Positions 1 through 9,065 of a stretch of 64,000 nt of DNA are shown piece by piece; the first letter of the stretch is position 1; the number at the start of each line of letters is the position of its first letter. The translations under genes and the position numbers were made by a program. Source of the DNA: Clostridia bacterium. Its GTDB lineage: Bacteria > Bacillota > Clostridia > Lachnospirales > Lachnospiraceae. Below the pieces are notes generated by a model. The model was not told where the DNA came from. It ran no database searches and worked only from the letters and a program-made list of their open reading frames with translations. The stretch spans positions 43,905-107,904 of the forward strand of contig CAJTAT010000010.1 of the NCBI GenBank assembly GCA_910574475.1, given 5' to 3'.

Positions 1-870
1 GCGATAGCCGTCATACCATTCTTTTATCAGCTCATACTTATCCTCAAATCCATAAAACTCCAACATCTCTTGAACTTCTCTGTCGGAAAATCCAAAATAT
101 TCATCAAACTGGGCATCCGTAATCGTCATGACTTTGAAGTTATTTAATCCTGTAAAGATACTTTCCCTGGCAACCCTCAGACAGCCTGTCAAAACAGCAA
201 ACTGCAGACTGTCATTACTTTTAAGGGCCTGTCCGAGCATCCCCCGGAGCATATCCAGCATCTCATCATAGTAGCCAAAACGCTCTGCTTTATCCAGGGG
301 AACATCATACTCATCAATCAGAAGAATCACTTTCCTGCCATAATGCCTGCAAAGCAGTTGGCACAGAATCAGCAAGCTGTCCTTCAGCACTCCATCTGAC
401 ATAATCATACTCTGCCGGCCACTCGTATCCACATTCACCAGCTGGCCATATTGAGTCCTCTCCTGAAGAGAAAGCTTTGGACTATCCTCCAAAAAAGAAA
501 AACGCATGGCTTCACGGCCTATGGTGGAGCAAAACATTTCCCTTGCCGTTTCGTATTCTAAAGCTTCTACGCCTTTCAACGTAATAGAAATTACAGGAAA
601 CTGGCCCATATACGTTTTACACAGTTCCCGTTCCCCTGCTATTTCCAGTCCTGTAAAAAGGCGGCTGTCGCATCCGTATTCAAAAAAATATTTGAGCATG
701 TTCATATTCAGGGATTTTCCAAACCTTCTGGGGCGGGTAAACAGGTTTACTTCCCCCCAGTTTTCCAATAGGTTTTTAATAAGTCCTGTCTTATCTACGT
801 AGTAAAAATCTTCCCTGCGAATCTTTTCAAAACTCTCGATGCCAATCGGCAGTTTCTTTGTTTTTCCCAC
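1..870 (-). CDS. AAA-ATPase-like / PD-(D/E)XK nuclease family protein (3' end off window)
   Basis: Partial gene: 290 codons are inside the window and the 3' end lies beyond base 1. Read codon by codon, the frame is open from a GTG start at 870. A ribosome site AAAGGAG lies 10 bases before this GTG. The product has a Walker A-like RPRRFGKS motif near residue 45 and a Walker B VILLIDEYD near residue 183, as in the AAA-ATPase-like family (PF09820), whose members usually end in a PD-(D/E)XK nuclease-like domain. It is a clear paralogue of the gene at 61980-63689; about two thirds of residues match by eye, and the start region and ribosome-site spacing match too. It begins only 24 bases after pyrD on the same strand, so read-through from the pyr genes is likely. 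The cellular role of this family is not established; a mobile or defence-related role is only a guess. Confidence 0.85.
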   Translation of the reverse strand, partial: MGKTKKLPIGIESFEKIRREDFYYVDKTGLIKNLLENWGEVNLFTRPRRFGKSLNMNMLKYFFEYGCDSRLFTGLEIAGERELCKTYMGQFPVISITLKGVEALEYETAREMFCSTIGREAMRFSFLEDSPKLSLQERTQYGQLVNVDTSGRQSMIMSDGVLKDSLLILCQLLCRHYGRKVILLIDEYDVPLDKAERFGYYDEMLDMLRGMLGQALKSNDSLQFAVLTGCLRVARESIFTGLNNFKVMTITDAQFDEYFGFSDREVQEMLEFYGFEDKYELIKEWYDGYR

Positions 871-894
871 GCTTTACACACTCCTTTTGGAACA

Positions 895-1806
895 TCAGTC
901 CCGAACAGCCCCAATCAATTCCCTGACATCCGATACCTGGTATCTCTCCATATACTCTAAAATTCCTTCCACCACTTCTTTCGCCGCAAAAGGATTGGCA
1001 AAGTTGGCAGTGCCCACAGATACTGCTGTAGCCCCTGCCAGGAGAAATTCGATAGCATCCTCTCCGTTGCAGATCCCACCCATTCCAATAATGGGCAAGG
1101 ACACAGCCTGGGCCACCTGGTAGACCATACGCACTGCCACTGGCTTGATAGCAGGGCCGGACAGGCCACCCGTCTTGTTGGCAATAGCAAAGGCTCTTCG
1201 GTGAATATCGATCTTCATACCCGTAAGCGTGTTGATCAGGGACAGCACATCCGCGCCACCTGCCTCGGCAGCTTTTGCCATCTCTGTAATGTCTGTCACA
1301 TTGGGACTGAGCTTCATAATCACCGGCTGCCTGGCGTATTTTTTTACCTCCCGGGTAATCGCTTCCAAAGCTTCCGGCTTCTGCCCGAAAGCAATCCCTC
1401 CTTCTTTCACGTTGGGACAGGAAACATTGATCTCCAAAAGATCCACCGGCTGATCTGCCAGCCGTTCCACCACCTCACAGTAGTCTTCCGTCGTCTTCCC
1501 ACAGACATTCACAATTATTTTAGTACCAAACCTTTGAAGAAAAGGAATATCCCTTTGGATAAATACATCCATACCGGGATTCTGGAGGCCAATGGCATTG
1601 AGCATGCCGCTCTTAGTCTCTGCAATCCTGGGAGTAGGATTGCCCGGCCAGGGCACATTTGCAACTCCCTTAGTAACCACAGCGCCCAAGACACCCAAAT
1701 CATAAAATTCGCTGTACTCTGCACCGGAACCAAAGGTTCCCGAAGCTGTCATCACCGGATTTTTCAGCTCCACCCCTGCCAGGGTAACATTTGTTTTATA
1801 ATCCAT
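895..1806 (-). CDS. pyrD: Dihydroorotate dehydrogenase B, catalytic subunit
   Basis: FMN enzyme that oxidises dihydroorotate to orotate in pyrimidine synthesis, working with the PyrK electron-transfer subunit so that NAD+ is the final acceptor. At 303 residues it has the usual length for class 1B. The conserved ASGTFG segment is at residues 21-26, and INVSCPNV places the catalytic cysteine at residue 130, which marks class 1 enzymes; class 2 enzymes have serine there. The C-terminal half carries the FMN-phosphate-binding GMGGI and glycine-rich strands of the TIM barrel. An AGGA ribosome site precedes the ATG. It follows pyrK after 112 bases, in the order pyrF-pyrK-pyrD, and pyrK next door supports the B-type assignment. 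Confidence 0.96.
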   Translation of the reverse strand: MDYKTNVTLAGVELKNPVMTASGTFGSGAEYSEFYDLGVLGAVVTKGVANVPWPGNPTPRIAETKSGMLNAIGLQNPGMDVFIQRDIPFLQRFGTKIIVNVCGKTTEDYCEVVERLADQPVDLLEINVSCPNVKEGGIAFGQKPEALEAITREVKKYARQPVIMKLSPNVTDITEMAKAAEAGGADVLSLINTLTGMKIDIHRRAFAIANKTGGLSGPAIKPVAVRMVYQVAQAVSLPIIGMGGICNGEDAIEFLLAGATAVSVGTANFANPFAAKEVVEGILEYMERYQVSDVRELIGAVRD

Positions 1807-1918
1807 CTGCTCTATTTCCTTTCTTCATGCCCTGAGTAGATAAAGGGACACACAGTTTCCTTTGTCCATTCAGAATGGTAGATTCGCAAATTTTCTCGCG
1901 TCGGCTAACAACAGCATC

Positions 1919-2689
1919 CTAAATCTCCACCTCATCTGCTGCAAAGACAGGACCGTCTTTACAGATACGTTTATTTTTTACATGAGTATGAGCGTCCACA
2001 TCCATAGATTTACACACACAGGCCAGACAAGCTCCCACACCACAGGCCATCCGCTCCTCTAAAGACAGATAACAATCCATTCCCTTCTCCTGTGCATACG
2101 TCTTCAGAGCCCGAAGCATAGGAATGGGACCACAGGCAAAAATTGCATCCCCTGCCAGGTTATTTTCCCGGATAGCATCCAGCACATTTCCTCTTGTACC
2201 CATACTGCCATCCTCAGTAGCTATGTACAGGGAACCATTCTGCTCAAGCTCCTCTCTCAGGAATGTCTCCTGATTCCTGTAGCCCATAACAAGTATCTTT
2301 TCTCCGGGAAGATGCCGGGACAATTCCACCATGGGTGGTATCCCGATGCCACCGCCAATCAGAAAGACCCGTTTATAGTTGCCATCCAGAGGAAAACCAT
2401 TTCCCAGAGGCCCCAGTACAGAAAGGCTTTCTCCCACCTTGTAGTTAGAAAACTCTCTCGTTCCCTGTCCGGCAATGCGATAGACGAGACGCACACGGCC
2501 CTGTTCCTTATCCAATTCACAAATACTGATAGGACGAGGCAAAATTCTGCTCTCGTCCTTCGTATACACAGAAAGAAATTGACCAGGTACAGCTTCATGG
2601 GCAATGCTCTCTGTCTGAATCCACATGCTGTAGATATCAGTAGCTATCTCTTTTTGCTCTGTTATAATAACAGTTTCTTTGTATTTCAT
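1919..2689 (-). CDS. pyrK: Dihydroorotate dehydrogenase electron-transfer subunit
   Basis: Iron-sulfur flavoprotein that passes electrons from the PyrD FMN to NAD+. The 256-residue protein shows the FAD-binding RPISI motif at residues 52-56 and a glycine-rich IGGGIGIPP nucleotide-binding turn near 111-119. The [2Fe-2S] ligand cysteines are 216, 221, 224 and 243, in a C-x4-C-x2-C-x18-C arrangement typical of PyrK. Its start overlaps the stop of pyrF by four bases (ATGA), so translation is probably coupled. No alternative family fits as well. Confidence 0.95.
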   Translation of the reverse strand: MKYKETVIITEQKEIATDIYSMWIQTESIAHEAVPGQFLSVYTKDESRILPRPISICELDKEQGRVRLVYRIAGQGTREFSNYKVGESLSVLGPLGNGFPLDGNYKRVFLIGGGIGIPPMVELSRHLPGEKILVMGYRNQETFLREELEQNGSLYIATEDGSMGTRGNVLDAIRENNLAGDAIFACGPIPMLRALKTYAQEKGMDCYLSLEERMACGVGACLACVCKSMDVDAHTHVKNKRICKDGPVFAADEVEI

Positions 2690-3606
2690 AAAAGAGCCCC
2701 CTGAATATCGGCGGCCATATCCTCCACCGCAGCCCTGGATGCATCGCCAAAATTCTCTGCTCCAAAGGAAGCATATTTCTCCTGCTTATAAGCTGCAATG
2801 ATTCCCCGGGAAGAGTTTACAATGGCGCCCAGTCCATCTTCATTGAAAAAGTGAGCCAAATCCTTTCCTTTTCCTCCCTGTGCTCCATAGCCCGGTACAA
2901 GGATAAAGGTTTTCGGCATAATTTTCCGCAGCACCTTCCCCATCTCAGGATAGGTTGCGCCCACCACAGCGCCAATATAGCTGTAAGTATCACCCATGTG
3001 CTCCTGCCCCCATTCAGCCACCTTCTCGCCTACCAGCTCATACAGAGGGCGTCCGTCTATGAGTCGATCCTGAAATTCTCCGCTGGAAGGGTTGGAAGTC
3101 TTCACCAGAATAAACAATCCCTTTCCTTCCTCCTGACACACCTCGATAAAAGGCTTCACACCATCAGAGCCCAGATAAGGATTGACTGTAGCAAAGTCTT
3201 CATTAAAAGCTGTGTAGCATTTACTTCCCACCTGAATTTTGCCCAGATGGCCCGTAGCATAGGCCGCTGAGGTGGAACCAATATCACCCCGCTTAATATC
3301 GCCAATTACCACCAAGTCCTTTGCATGACAGTAATCAATGGTCTTCTGGTAAGCCTTCAGGCCTTCGATGCCAAACTGCTCATACATAGCAATCTGAGGC
3401 TTCACTGCCGGAATCAGATCGTATGTCTTATCTACAATCTCTTTGTTAAACTGCCAGATGGCTTCGGCTGCCCCTTCCAGGGTCTCACCACATTCTGCAT
3501 AAGCTTTTTTCAAGATGTGCTCTGGAATGTAACTCAACATAGGGTCTAAACCCACCACAATAGGAGCCCCTGTCTTTTGGATCTTAGCAATCAATTTGTT
3601 AATCAT
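2686..3606 (-). CDS. pyrF: Orotidine 5'-phosphate decarboxylase (type 2)
   Basis: Converts OMP to UMP, the last step of de novo UMP synthesis. The length of 306 residues and the GDIKRGDIGST motif at 102-112, with the catalytic Lys-Asp pair, fit the longer type 2 subfamily. VGLDPML near residue 18 is the first substrate-binding segment. An AAGGAG ribosome site precedes the ATG. It lies 19 bases downstream of glmS and overlaps pyrK by four bases, so glmS and the pyr genes look co-transcribed. Together they would supply UDP and the glucosamine needed for UDP-amino sugars, which fits the neighbouring glycan genes. Confidence 0.95.
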   Translation of the reverse strand: MINKLIAKIQKTGAPIVVGLDPMLSYIPEHILKKAYAECGETLEGAAEAIWQFNKEIVDKTYDLIPAVKPQIAMYEQFGIEGLKAYQKTIDYCHAKDLVVIGDIKRGDIGSTSAAYATGHLGKIQVGSKCYTAFNEDFATVNPYLGSDGVKPFIEVCQEEGKGLFILVKTSNPSSGEFQDRLIDGRPLYELVGEKVAEWGQEHMGDTYSYIGAVVGATYPEMGKVLRKIMPKTFILVPGYGAQGGKGKDLAHFFNEDGLGAIVNSSRGIIAAYKQEKYASFGAENFGDASRAAVEDMAADIQGALL

Positions 3607-3625
3607 GGAATCCTTCTCCTTTTTC

Positions 3626-5452
3626 TTACTCGACAGTAACAGATTTTGCCAAATTTCTTGGCTTATCTACATCGCAGCCCCGTCCGATAGAAATATAATA
3701 AGCAAAGAGCTGGAGAGGAATAATCGCTAAGGAATTGGTAAAATATGGATTCGTCTTAGGAATATAGATTACATAATCCACATTCTTTTCAATCTCCACA
3801 TTTCCTACATTGGTGACTGCCATAACGAAAGCGCCTCTTGTACGTACTTCCACAATATTGCTGATCATCTTGGGGAACAAGTGATCTTGAGTCAGAACTG
3901 CGGACACCAGGGTTCCTTCCTCAATCAGAGAAATGGTTCCGTGCTTCAATTCTCCTGCTGCACAGGCTTCTGAATGAATATAAGAAGTCTCTTTCAGCTT
4001 CAGTGAAGCTTCCATGGAGATGGCATAGTCAATGCCTCGGCCGATAAAGAATACATCCCTGGCTCCCAAATAGCGGTTGGCAAACTTTTGAATCTTCTCC
4101 TTATTTCCCAGCAACATTTCAATCTGCTCTGGAAGCCGCTCAATATCTGTGAGCATCTCCCCAAACTCTTTCTCACCAATGGTCTCTCTCACCTGGGCAA
4201 ACTTCAGGGCAAGAAGATACTGTGCGATCAGCTGAGTACTATAAGCCTTTGTTGTGGCAACTGCAATCTCAGGACCTGCCCAGGTATACATTACATTGTC
4301 AGCTTCCCTGGCAATAGAACTTCCAATCACATTCACGATAGCAAGCACACGGCTCCCCTTGGATTTGGCTTCACGCAGAGCAGCCAGAGAATCAGCCGTC
4401 TCACCAGATTGACTGATAATGACTACCAGCGTATCTTTCTCCAGAATGGGATCCCGATAACGAAACTCCGAAGCTAGGTCTACTTCCACTGGAATTCTTG
4501 CCAGGCCTTCAAATACGTATTTACAGGTCATGCCCGTGTGATAAGCAGAGCCACAGGCTACAATATGGATTTTCTTCACTGACAAGATCTCTTCGTCTGT
4601 CATTCCCAGCTCTTCGATGACAATTTTTCCATCTTTGAGACGGGGGCTAAAAGTATCCCGTACAGCTCCTGGCTGCTCATAGATTTCTTTCAGCATAAAA
4701 TGCTCGTATCCGCCCTTTTCTGCTGCATTGATATCCCACTCAATTTTCGTAGGAGTCTTGGTAATCTCCTCCTCATCCATATTATAGAAGGTCATAGAAT
4801 CCGCTGTCAGCTTTACAAACTCCTGATTTTGAATATAGTAAACGCTCCGGGTGTAACGAAGAATGGCAGGAACGTCAGAAGCAATGAGATTGCCATCGCC
4901 TGCAGATCCAACAATCAGCGGACTATCTTTGCGGGCTGCATAAATCTCACCTGGAAAATCTGCAAACATAATGCCAAAGGCATAGGAGCCCTCTACCCGG
5001 TGCATCACTTTCGCAATGGCTTCCAAAGGATTTCCGTGATAATAATAATCCAGCAAATGTACCACTACCTCTGTATCTGTATCCGAGCAGAATTCATAGC
5101 CCCGCTCTATCAATTTTTTCTTCAACTTCAGATAGTTTTCGATAATTCCATTGTGTACAACTACGATGGACTCATCTTTATTAAAATGGGGATGTGCATT
5201 TGTATCAGAGGGAGCCCCGTGCGTCGCCCAGCGGGTATGTCCAATTCCCACCGTGCCGGGCATAGATGCCCCATCGTGGGTCAATTCATTTAATACTTTC
5301 AGTCGTCCCTTTGACTTCACTACCTTGATCTCAGAACCATCATACACAGCAATTCCTGCTGAATCATAGCCACGGTATTCCAACTTAGACAATCCATCCA
5401 GAAGAATCGGTGCTGCCTGCTCCTTTCCAATATATCCAACAATTCCACACAT
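3626..5452 (-). CDS. glmS: Glutamine-fructose-6-phosphate aminotransferase (isomerizing)
   Basis: Makes glucosamine-6-phosphate from fructose-6-phosphate and glutamine, the entry to UDP-GlcNAc. The protein is 608 residues, the normal length. It begins MCGIVGYIG with the glutaminase nucleophile at Cys2, has two SIS sugar-isomerase domains (SQSGET near residue 350), and ends in the family hallmark KPRNLAKSVTVE. The ATG is preceded by an AGGAGG site. Only 37 bases separate it from the GT2 stop upstream, too few for a glmS ribozyme, which is common ahead of this gene in Firmicutes. Regulation must therefore come from elsewhere. Confidence 0.97.
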   Translation of the reverse strand: MCGIVGYIGKEQAAPILLDGLSKLEYRGYDSAGIAVYDGSEIKVVKSKGRLKVLNELTHDGASMPGTVGIGHTRWATHGAPSDTNAHPHFNKDESIVVVHNGIIENYLKLKKKLIERGYEFCSDTDTEVVVHLLDYYYHGNPLEAIAKVMHRVEGSYAFGIMFADFPGEIYAARKDSPLIVGSAGDGNLIASDVPAILRYTRSVYYIQNQEFVKLTADSMTFYNMDEEEITKTPTKIEWDINAAEKGGYEHFMLKEIYEQPGAVRDTFSPRLKDGKIVIEELGMTDEEILSVKKIHIVACGSAYHTGMTCKYVFEGLARIPVEVDLASEFRYRDPILEKDTLVVIISQSGETADSLAALREAKSKGSRVLAIVNVIGSSIAREADNVMYTWAGPEIAVATTKAYSTQLIAQYLLALKFAQVRETIGEKEFGEMLTDIERLPEQIEMLLGNKEKIQKFANRYLGARDVFFIGRGIDYAISMEASLKLKETSYIHSEACAAGELKHGTISLIEEGTLVSAVLTQDHLFPKMISNIVEVRTRGAFVMAVTNVGNVEIEKNVDYVIYIPKTNPYFTNSLAIIPLQLFAYYISIGRGCDVDKPRNLAKSVTVE

Positions 5453-5489
5453 TACTATTTATACCTCCTATTGTTCATGTTTTTTAGTT

Positions 5490-6410
5490 TCATTTTGTCT
5501 GCTCCCAGTAGGAGCGATCTCCTGTGCAAGCCAGAATTACCCGCCGGGGAAGCTTTTTATAATTTTTTCCCAGCCTATAACCAATATACTTGCATCCGCT
5601 GGAAAATACAAGACTAAAAATCAGCCAAGGCTTTTTTATTTTCATACAGTGGGCTGCTGTCCGCTTCACCAGGCGGATTCCCTCGCTTTCCGAAGCCGTT
5701 TGAGAGAACACTTCCGGGTGGTCTGCCTGGGAGACAGCCAAATCAAAATTACGCCTAAACTGCTGGATCCCATTGTAATGGTGGGAGTGATACACTCTGG
5801 CCTCTGCCACATAAGCCACGGCGTATCCCTTTTGAATGAGGCCTCCCGCATAAATCATATCTTCATTAAAAATCGTATGCCGAATAAAGCCTCCCAGCTC
5901 TTCATAAGTCTCACGCTCATACATGGCACAGACATTGGAGCAAAAAAAGGTCTTGATCCCCAAAAGCCCCAAATCCTCTTTTGTCTTAATCCGGCTCTCT
6001 TCTGGATAGTTAAACTTTCGCGTATAACATTCCAGTTCCCCACAACCCTTTCTGGGAAGCTGTCTTGCATAGGCGGCCTTTACTCTCCTATCCTGAAAGC
6101 TATCTGCCAGACGTTTTACAAGAGAAGCGTCTGCAGGCAGCGCGTCCTGGGTCATAAACATCATATAATCTGCATGAGATTTCTCCGCTCCCAGGTTTCT
6201 TGTCCCTCCATGGTCGAAATCTTCTTTTTTGATATGAAAGATCTCCAGATTCGGATACTTCTGCTCCAAATCTTTAGGAAAGCCCTCTGCCTCTGTATTC
6301 ATAATAATTATTTTATGAATAGGGAAAGTCTGAAATTCCAAGCGTTCTAACAAAAGCTCCAATGCCTTCTTCTTTGGGCTGTAGGTAGGAATAATCACAT
6401 CAATTTTCAT
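5490..6410 (-). CDS. Glycosyltransferase family 2
   Basis: GT-A fold glycosyltransferase of 306 residues, probably rhamnosyltransferase-like. It shows the GT2 nucleotide-binding start IDVIIPTYSP at residues 3-12, a GGTRNLGAEKS segment near 70, a TQDALP acidic site and a FNEDMIYAGG segment. The ATG at 6410 is preferred because GAGG lies six bases before it; the upstream in-frame ATG at 6422 overlaps this ribosome site. The gene sits between the hairpin at 6437-6472 and glmS and may be the first gene of the glmS-pyr unit. Sugar donor and acceptor cannot be told from sequence. Confidence 0.85.
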   Translation of the reverse strand: MKIDVIIPTYSPKKKALELLLERLEFQTFPIHKIIIMNTEAEGFPKDLEQKYPNLEIFHIKKEDFDHGGTRNLGAEKSHADYMMFMTQDALPADASLVKRLADSFQDRRVKAAYARQLPRKGCGELECYTRKFNYPEESRIKTKEDLGLLGIKTFFCSNVCAMYERETYEELGGFIRHTIFNEDMIYAGGLIQKGYAVAYVAEARVYHSHHYNGIQQFRRNFDLAVSQADHPEVFSQTASESEGIRLVKRTAAHCMKIKKPWLIFSLVFSSGCKYIGYRLGKNYKKLPRRVILACTGDRSYWEQTK

Positions 6411-6436
6411 AAAAGACCTCATAAGTTGATACCTAT

Positions 6437-6472
6437 AAAATGGACGAGGCTTTTTATTTCCCCGTCCATTTT
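6437..6472. terminator. Hairpin between the polysaccharide operon and the GT2-glmS-pyr block
   Basis: A 13-base stem (6437-6449 pairing with 6460-6472, one G-U type pair) with a 10-base loop lies 17 bases past the LCP stop codon. T-rich sequence follows the stem on either strand, although runs are short. It marks the end of the long leftward operon and is the best terminator candidate in this part of the window. Confidence 0.6.
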
Positions 6473-6489
6473 TGGCTTATTACATACTC

Positions 6490-7623
6490 CTATTCTGTAC
6501 TTTCCGGTTCCTCTGTACTGTCTGGGCCATAAACTCCCGTATCTGTTGAAATTTTTTCACTGAACTTAATGACCGTTGGAGATGGATAATAATCATCCTC
6601 GTCAAACAGGAATTTGTGGAGATCCTTTACATTGGCTTCCAAGTCTGCAGGCGCCACAATATCTGCCTTATTAATCTTGACATTTTCCCTCAGTTCCGGG
6701 AATCCGGTGGTCTCTCCTATCTCATAAGACATCATGCTGGCTGCCATACTTATCATCTCAGCCTTGGGAATATTTGTCGCAATGAGAGGAAATACCTCAT
6801 TAATAATATCATTAATCGTAGACAAGCTGGCTTTCTTTGCCTTTTCTGCAATCAGCGTAAGAACCATTCGCTGACGCTCTGTACGGCGATAGTCATCTCC
6901 GGCCGTAGCACGGATACGGCAAAAAGCTGTGGCCTGAAGACCAGAGAGAGTCTGAAGACCAGGTCCCTCCAAAAATTCGCCAAATTCGCCAGTGACATAT
7001 GTGGTCTCATACATATAATTGTTGACCCACTCCCACTCGCTATCCTGGACATCTACATCAATACCACCCAAAAGATTGATAGTCCTAATCAAGGCCAGGA
7101 AATCCACACTGACAAAATATTGGATATTCAAATCCAGATTTGTATTCAGCATTGCCATAGCTTGATTGGGGCCCCCGGAGCGATATGCGGCATTACATTT
7201 TCCATAAGTATCATCTGCACGATTCAGATACGTATCACGATACACAGACACAAGCTTGACCTGTTTTGTCTCATTATTGATACTAGCTATCAAAATTGTA
7301 TCACTTCGATTCCCTGCTCCCAGATCGCCCATCTCACGGGTGTCAATTCCAAAAAGTGCAATGTTCGTATACCCTTTCAGCACTTCCTCTGTAGCATTAT
7401 CCATATCTGTATTCATTTGCACATCTTTTGCATTAACCCCTAAGTCCTGAATCTTGTCAAGCTTATTTAAGCCCCACACTCCGACTCCCAGAACCAGAAT
7501 CAGCATTAGTTCAGCAGCCAATATTCCGATCAGTTTTATACGGCGTTGTTTTTTGCGCTGCTTTTTACTGAGTTTTTTCCCTTGTCTCCCTCTCACATTC
7601 TTTGCTCTTGTATCGGTTGCCAT
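6490..7623 (-). CDS. LytR-CpsA-Psr (LCP) family cell-wall glycopolymer ligase
   Basis: LCP proteins move polyprenyl-linked glycopolymers onto peptidoglycan at the outer face of the membrane. The 377-residue protein has a Lys/Arg-rich cytoplasmic start (residues 1-29), one membrane segment at about 32-51 and an extracellular LCP domain. Visible motifs are GNRSDTILIASI and SVYRDTYL, with the Asp/Arg residues that hold the lipid phosphate, and the Arg-rich AGDDYRRTERQR block. The C-terminus is acidic and Ser/Thr/Pro-rich. It is the last gene of the first polysaccharide operon, which fits final attachment of the glycan to the wall. An AAAGGG-type ribosome site precedes the ATG. Confidence 0.93.
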   Translation of the reverse strand: MATDTRAKNVRGRQGKKLSKKQRKKQRRIKLIGILAAELMLILVLGVGVWGLNKLDKIQDLGVNAKDVQMNTDMDNATEEVLKGYTNIALFGIDTREMGDLGAGNRSDTILIASINNETKQVKLVSVYRDTYLNRADDTYGKCNAAYRSGGPNQAMAMLNTNLDLNIQYFVSVDFLALIRTINLLGGIDVDVQDSEWEWVNNYMYETTYVTGEFGEFLEGPGLQTLSGLQATAFCRIRATAGDDYRRTERQRMVLTLIAEKAKKASLSTINDIINEVFPLIATNIPKAEMISMAASMMSYEIGETTGFPELRENVKINKADIVAPADLEANVKDLHKFLFDEDDYYPSPTVIKFSEKISTDTGVYGPDSTEEPESTE

Positions 7624-7649
7624 ATTTTAACCCTTTCTGCTCTCTGGCG

Positions 7650-9059
7650 TTAGTAGGCATTTTTATTGATAAAGCCCTTAAAAATCGTCAGAAACAAAAT
7701 TTTTATATCAAACCCAGGGGTCCAGTTCTCGATATAATATAAATCATATTCGATACGTTTCCGAATAGAAGTATTTCCTCGGTATCCGTTGATCTGGGCC
7801 CACCCGGTCATTCCCGGGCGTACCTGGTGTTTAATCATATATCTGGGGATTTCCTCCCGAAACTTTTCTACAAAAAATGGGCGTTCCGGCCGAGGGCCTA
7901 CCAGGCTCATATCCCCTTTTAAAATATTAAAAAGCTGTGGCAATTCATCAATGCTTGTCTTACGGATAACTTTTCCCACTTTCGTAACACGCGGGTCGTC
8001 CGGCACTGTCCAGGCTCCCCGTTCTTTTTTGGGTGACTGAACATCCATGGAACGAAACTTGTACATCCGAAAATTCTTATTGTGAAGTCCCACCCTCTCC
8101 TGACTATATATCAGAGGGCCCGGGGATGTCAATTTAATGGCAATGGCAGTCACCAGCATGATTGGTGAGAATAAAACAATAGCACACACACCGCCTGCCA
8201 GATCCATTCCCCGCTTCACAAAAGCATTAAACGTATTCGTCAAAGGCACATGACGGATATTGATGACTGGAAGTCCCATCAGATCCTCTGTGTAAGGACG
8301 AGTGGGAATAATATTATTGTAATCAGGAATAAATTTTGTATGCACGCCGGATTTCTCACAGGCTGCCACAATATGTTCCAGCTTGGAATACTCGCTTAAT
8401 CCTAAAGTAATAGCGATCTCATCCGGGGCTGTCTGGGGAAGAATTTCAGAGATCTCCTCAGTCTTTCCAAAGACCTCAATTCCCCGGTACTTCATACCAC
8501 ACTCTACATTGTCATCCAGAATTCCCATGATCTCATAGCCCCATTCTGGATTGGCCTTGATTCTGTCAATGTATTCTTCTGTAGCCCGGCTGTAGCCCAC
8601 CAGAATCATATGCTTGATGTTAAAGCCACTTCGACGGATTCGCATCAGCCCTAAACGGATGGCATTGCGAACCATACTTTCCAGAAAAATATTAATTGTG
8701 TAGAAGTAAAACAGCAACATTCGGGAATAGTTGTTGGTAAGTACAGGAACGCTTCGAAAGAAAAACATACCTGCCATAACCAGCAAAAGGCCGATAGAGT
8801 TTGCTGCGACAATTTTCCCTATCTCCACCCGTTTCCTGCGAACACTCATTGTGGTATACATGCCAAATGCAGTATACAACATCAAATATATCGGAACCAG
8901 CAATATGAGTATGGACATATAGAGCTGGAAAGAAATTCCCGTCATTCTATCCAAAATCTGAAATTGTATCAACCATGCTATCAAATAAGAAATAACAATT
9001 ACAAAGGCATCTACTAATACATGCAATCTGTTAAAATGCTGTTGATTGTCTTTTATCAA
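7650..9059 (-). CDS. Polyprenyl-phosphate sugar-1-phosphate transferase (initiating enzyme 1)
   Basis: Starts glycan assembly by moving a sugar-1-phosphate from a nucleotide sugar to undecaprenyl phosphate. The 469-residue protein has four or so N-terminal membrane segments (about residues 10-130), a Rossmann-like middle domain, and a C-terminal bacterial sugar transferase domain from about 275. The latter contains [15 protein letters not shown], the [10 protein letters not shown] box, SLVGPRPE and [15 protein letters not shown], all hallmarks of the WbaP/WcaJ superfamily. A second enzyme of the same type is at 44330-45757. The sugar (often Glc, Gal or a diamino sugar) cannot be read from the sequence. 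Confidence 0.93.
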   Translation of the reverse strand: MIKDNQQHFNRLHVLVDAFVIVISYLIAWLIQFQILDRMTGISFQLYMSILILLVPIYLMLYTAFGMYTTMSVRRKRVEIGKIVAANSIGLLLVMAGMFFFRSVPVLTNNYSRMLLFYFYTINIFLESMVRNAIRLGLMRIRRSGFNIKHMILVGYSRATEEYIDRIKANPEWGYEIMGILDDNVECGMKYRGIEVFGKTEEISEILPQTAPDEIAITLGLSEYSKLEHIVAACEKSGVHTKFIPDYNNIIPTRPYTEDLMGLPVINIRHVPLTNTFNAFVKRGMDLAGGVCAIVLFSPIMLVTAIAIKLTSPGPLIYSQERVGLHNKNFRMYKFRSMDVQSPKKERGAWTVPDDPRVTKVGKVIRKTSIDELPQLFNILKGDMSLVGPRPERPFFVEKFREEIPRYMIKHQVRPGMTGWAQINGYRGNTSIRKRIEYDLYYIENWTPGFDIKILFLTIFKGFINKNAY

Positions 9060-9065
9060 TCTCTT

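Noticed and set aside
1807..1918. Terminator or small gene between pyrK and pyrD
   Set aside because: Only a five-base inverted match (GGACA/TGTCC) and no frame with a ribosome site.
5453..5489. glmS ribozyme
   Set aside because: Only 37 bases separate glmS from the preceding coding region and none of the ribozyme core is visible.
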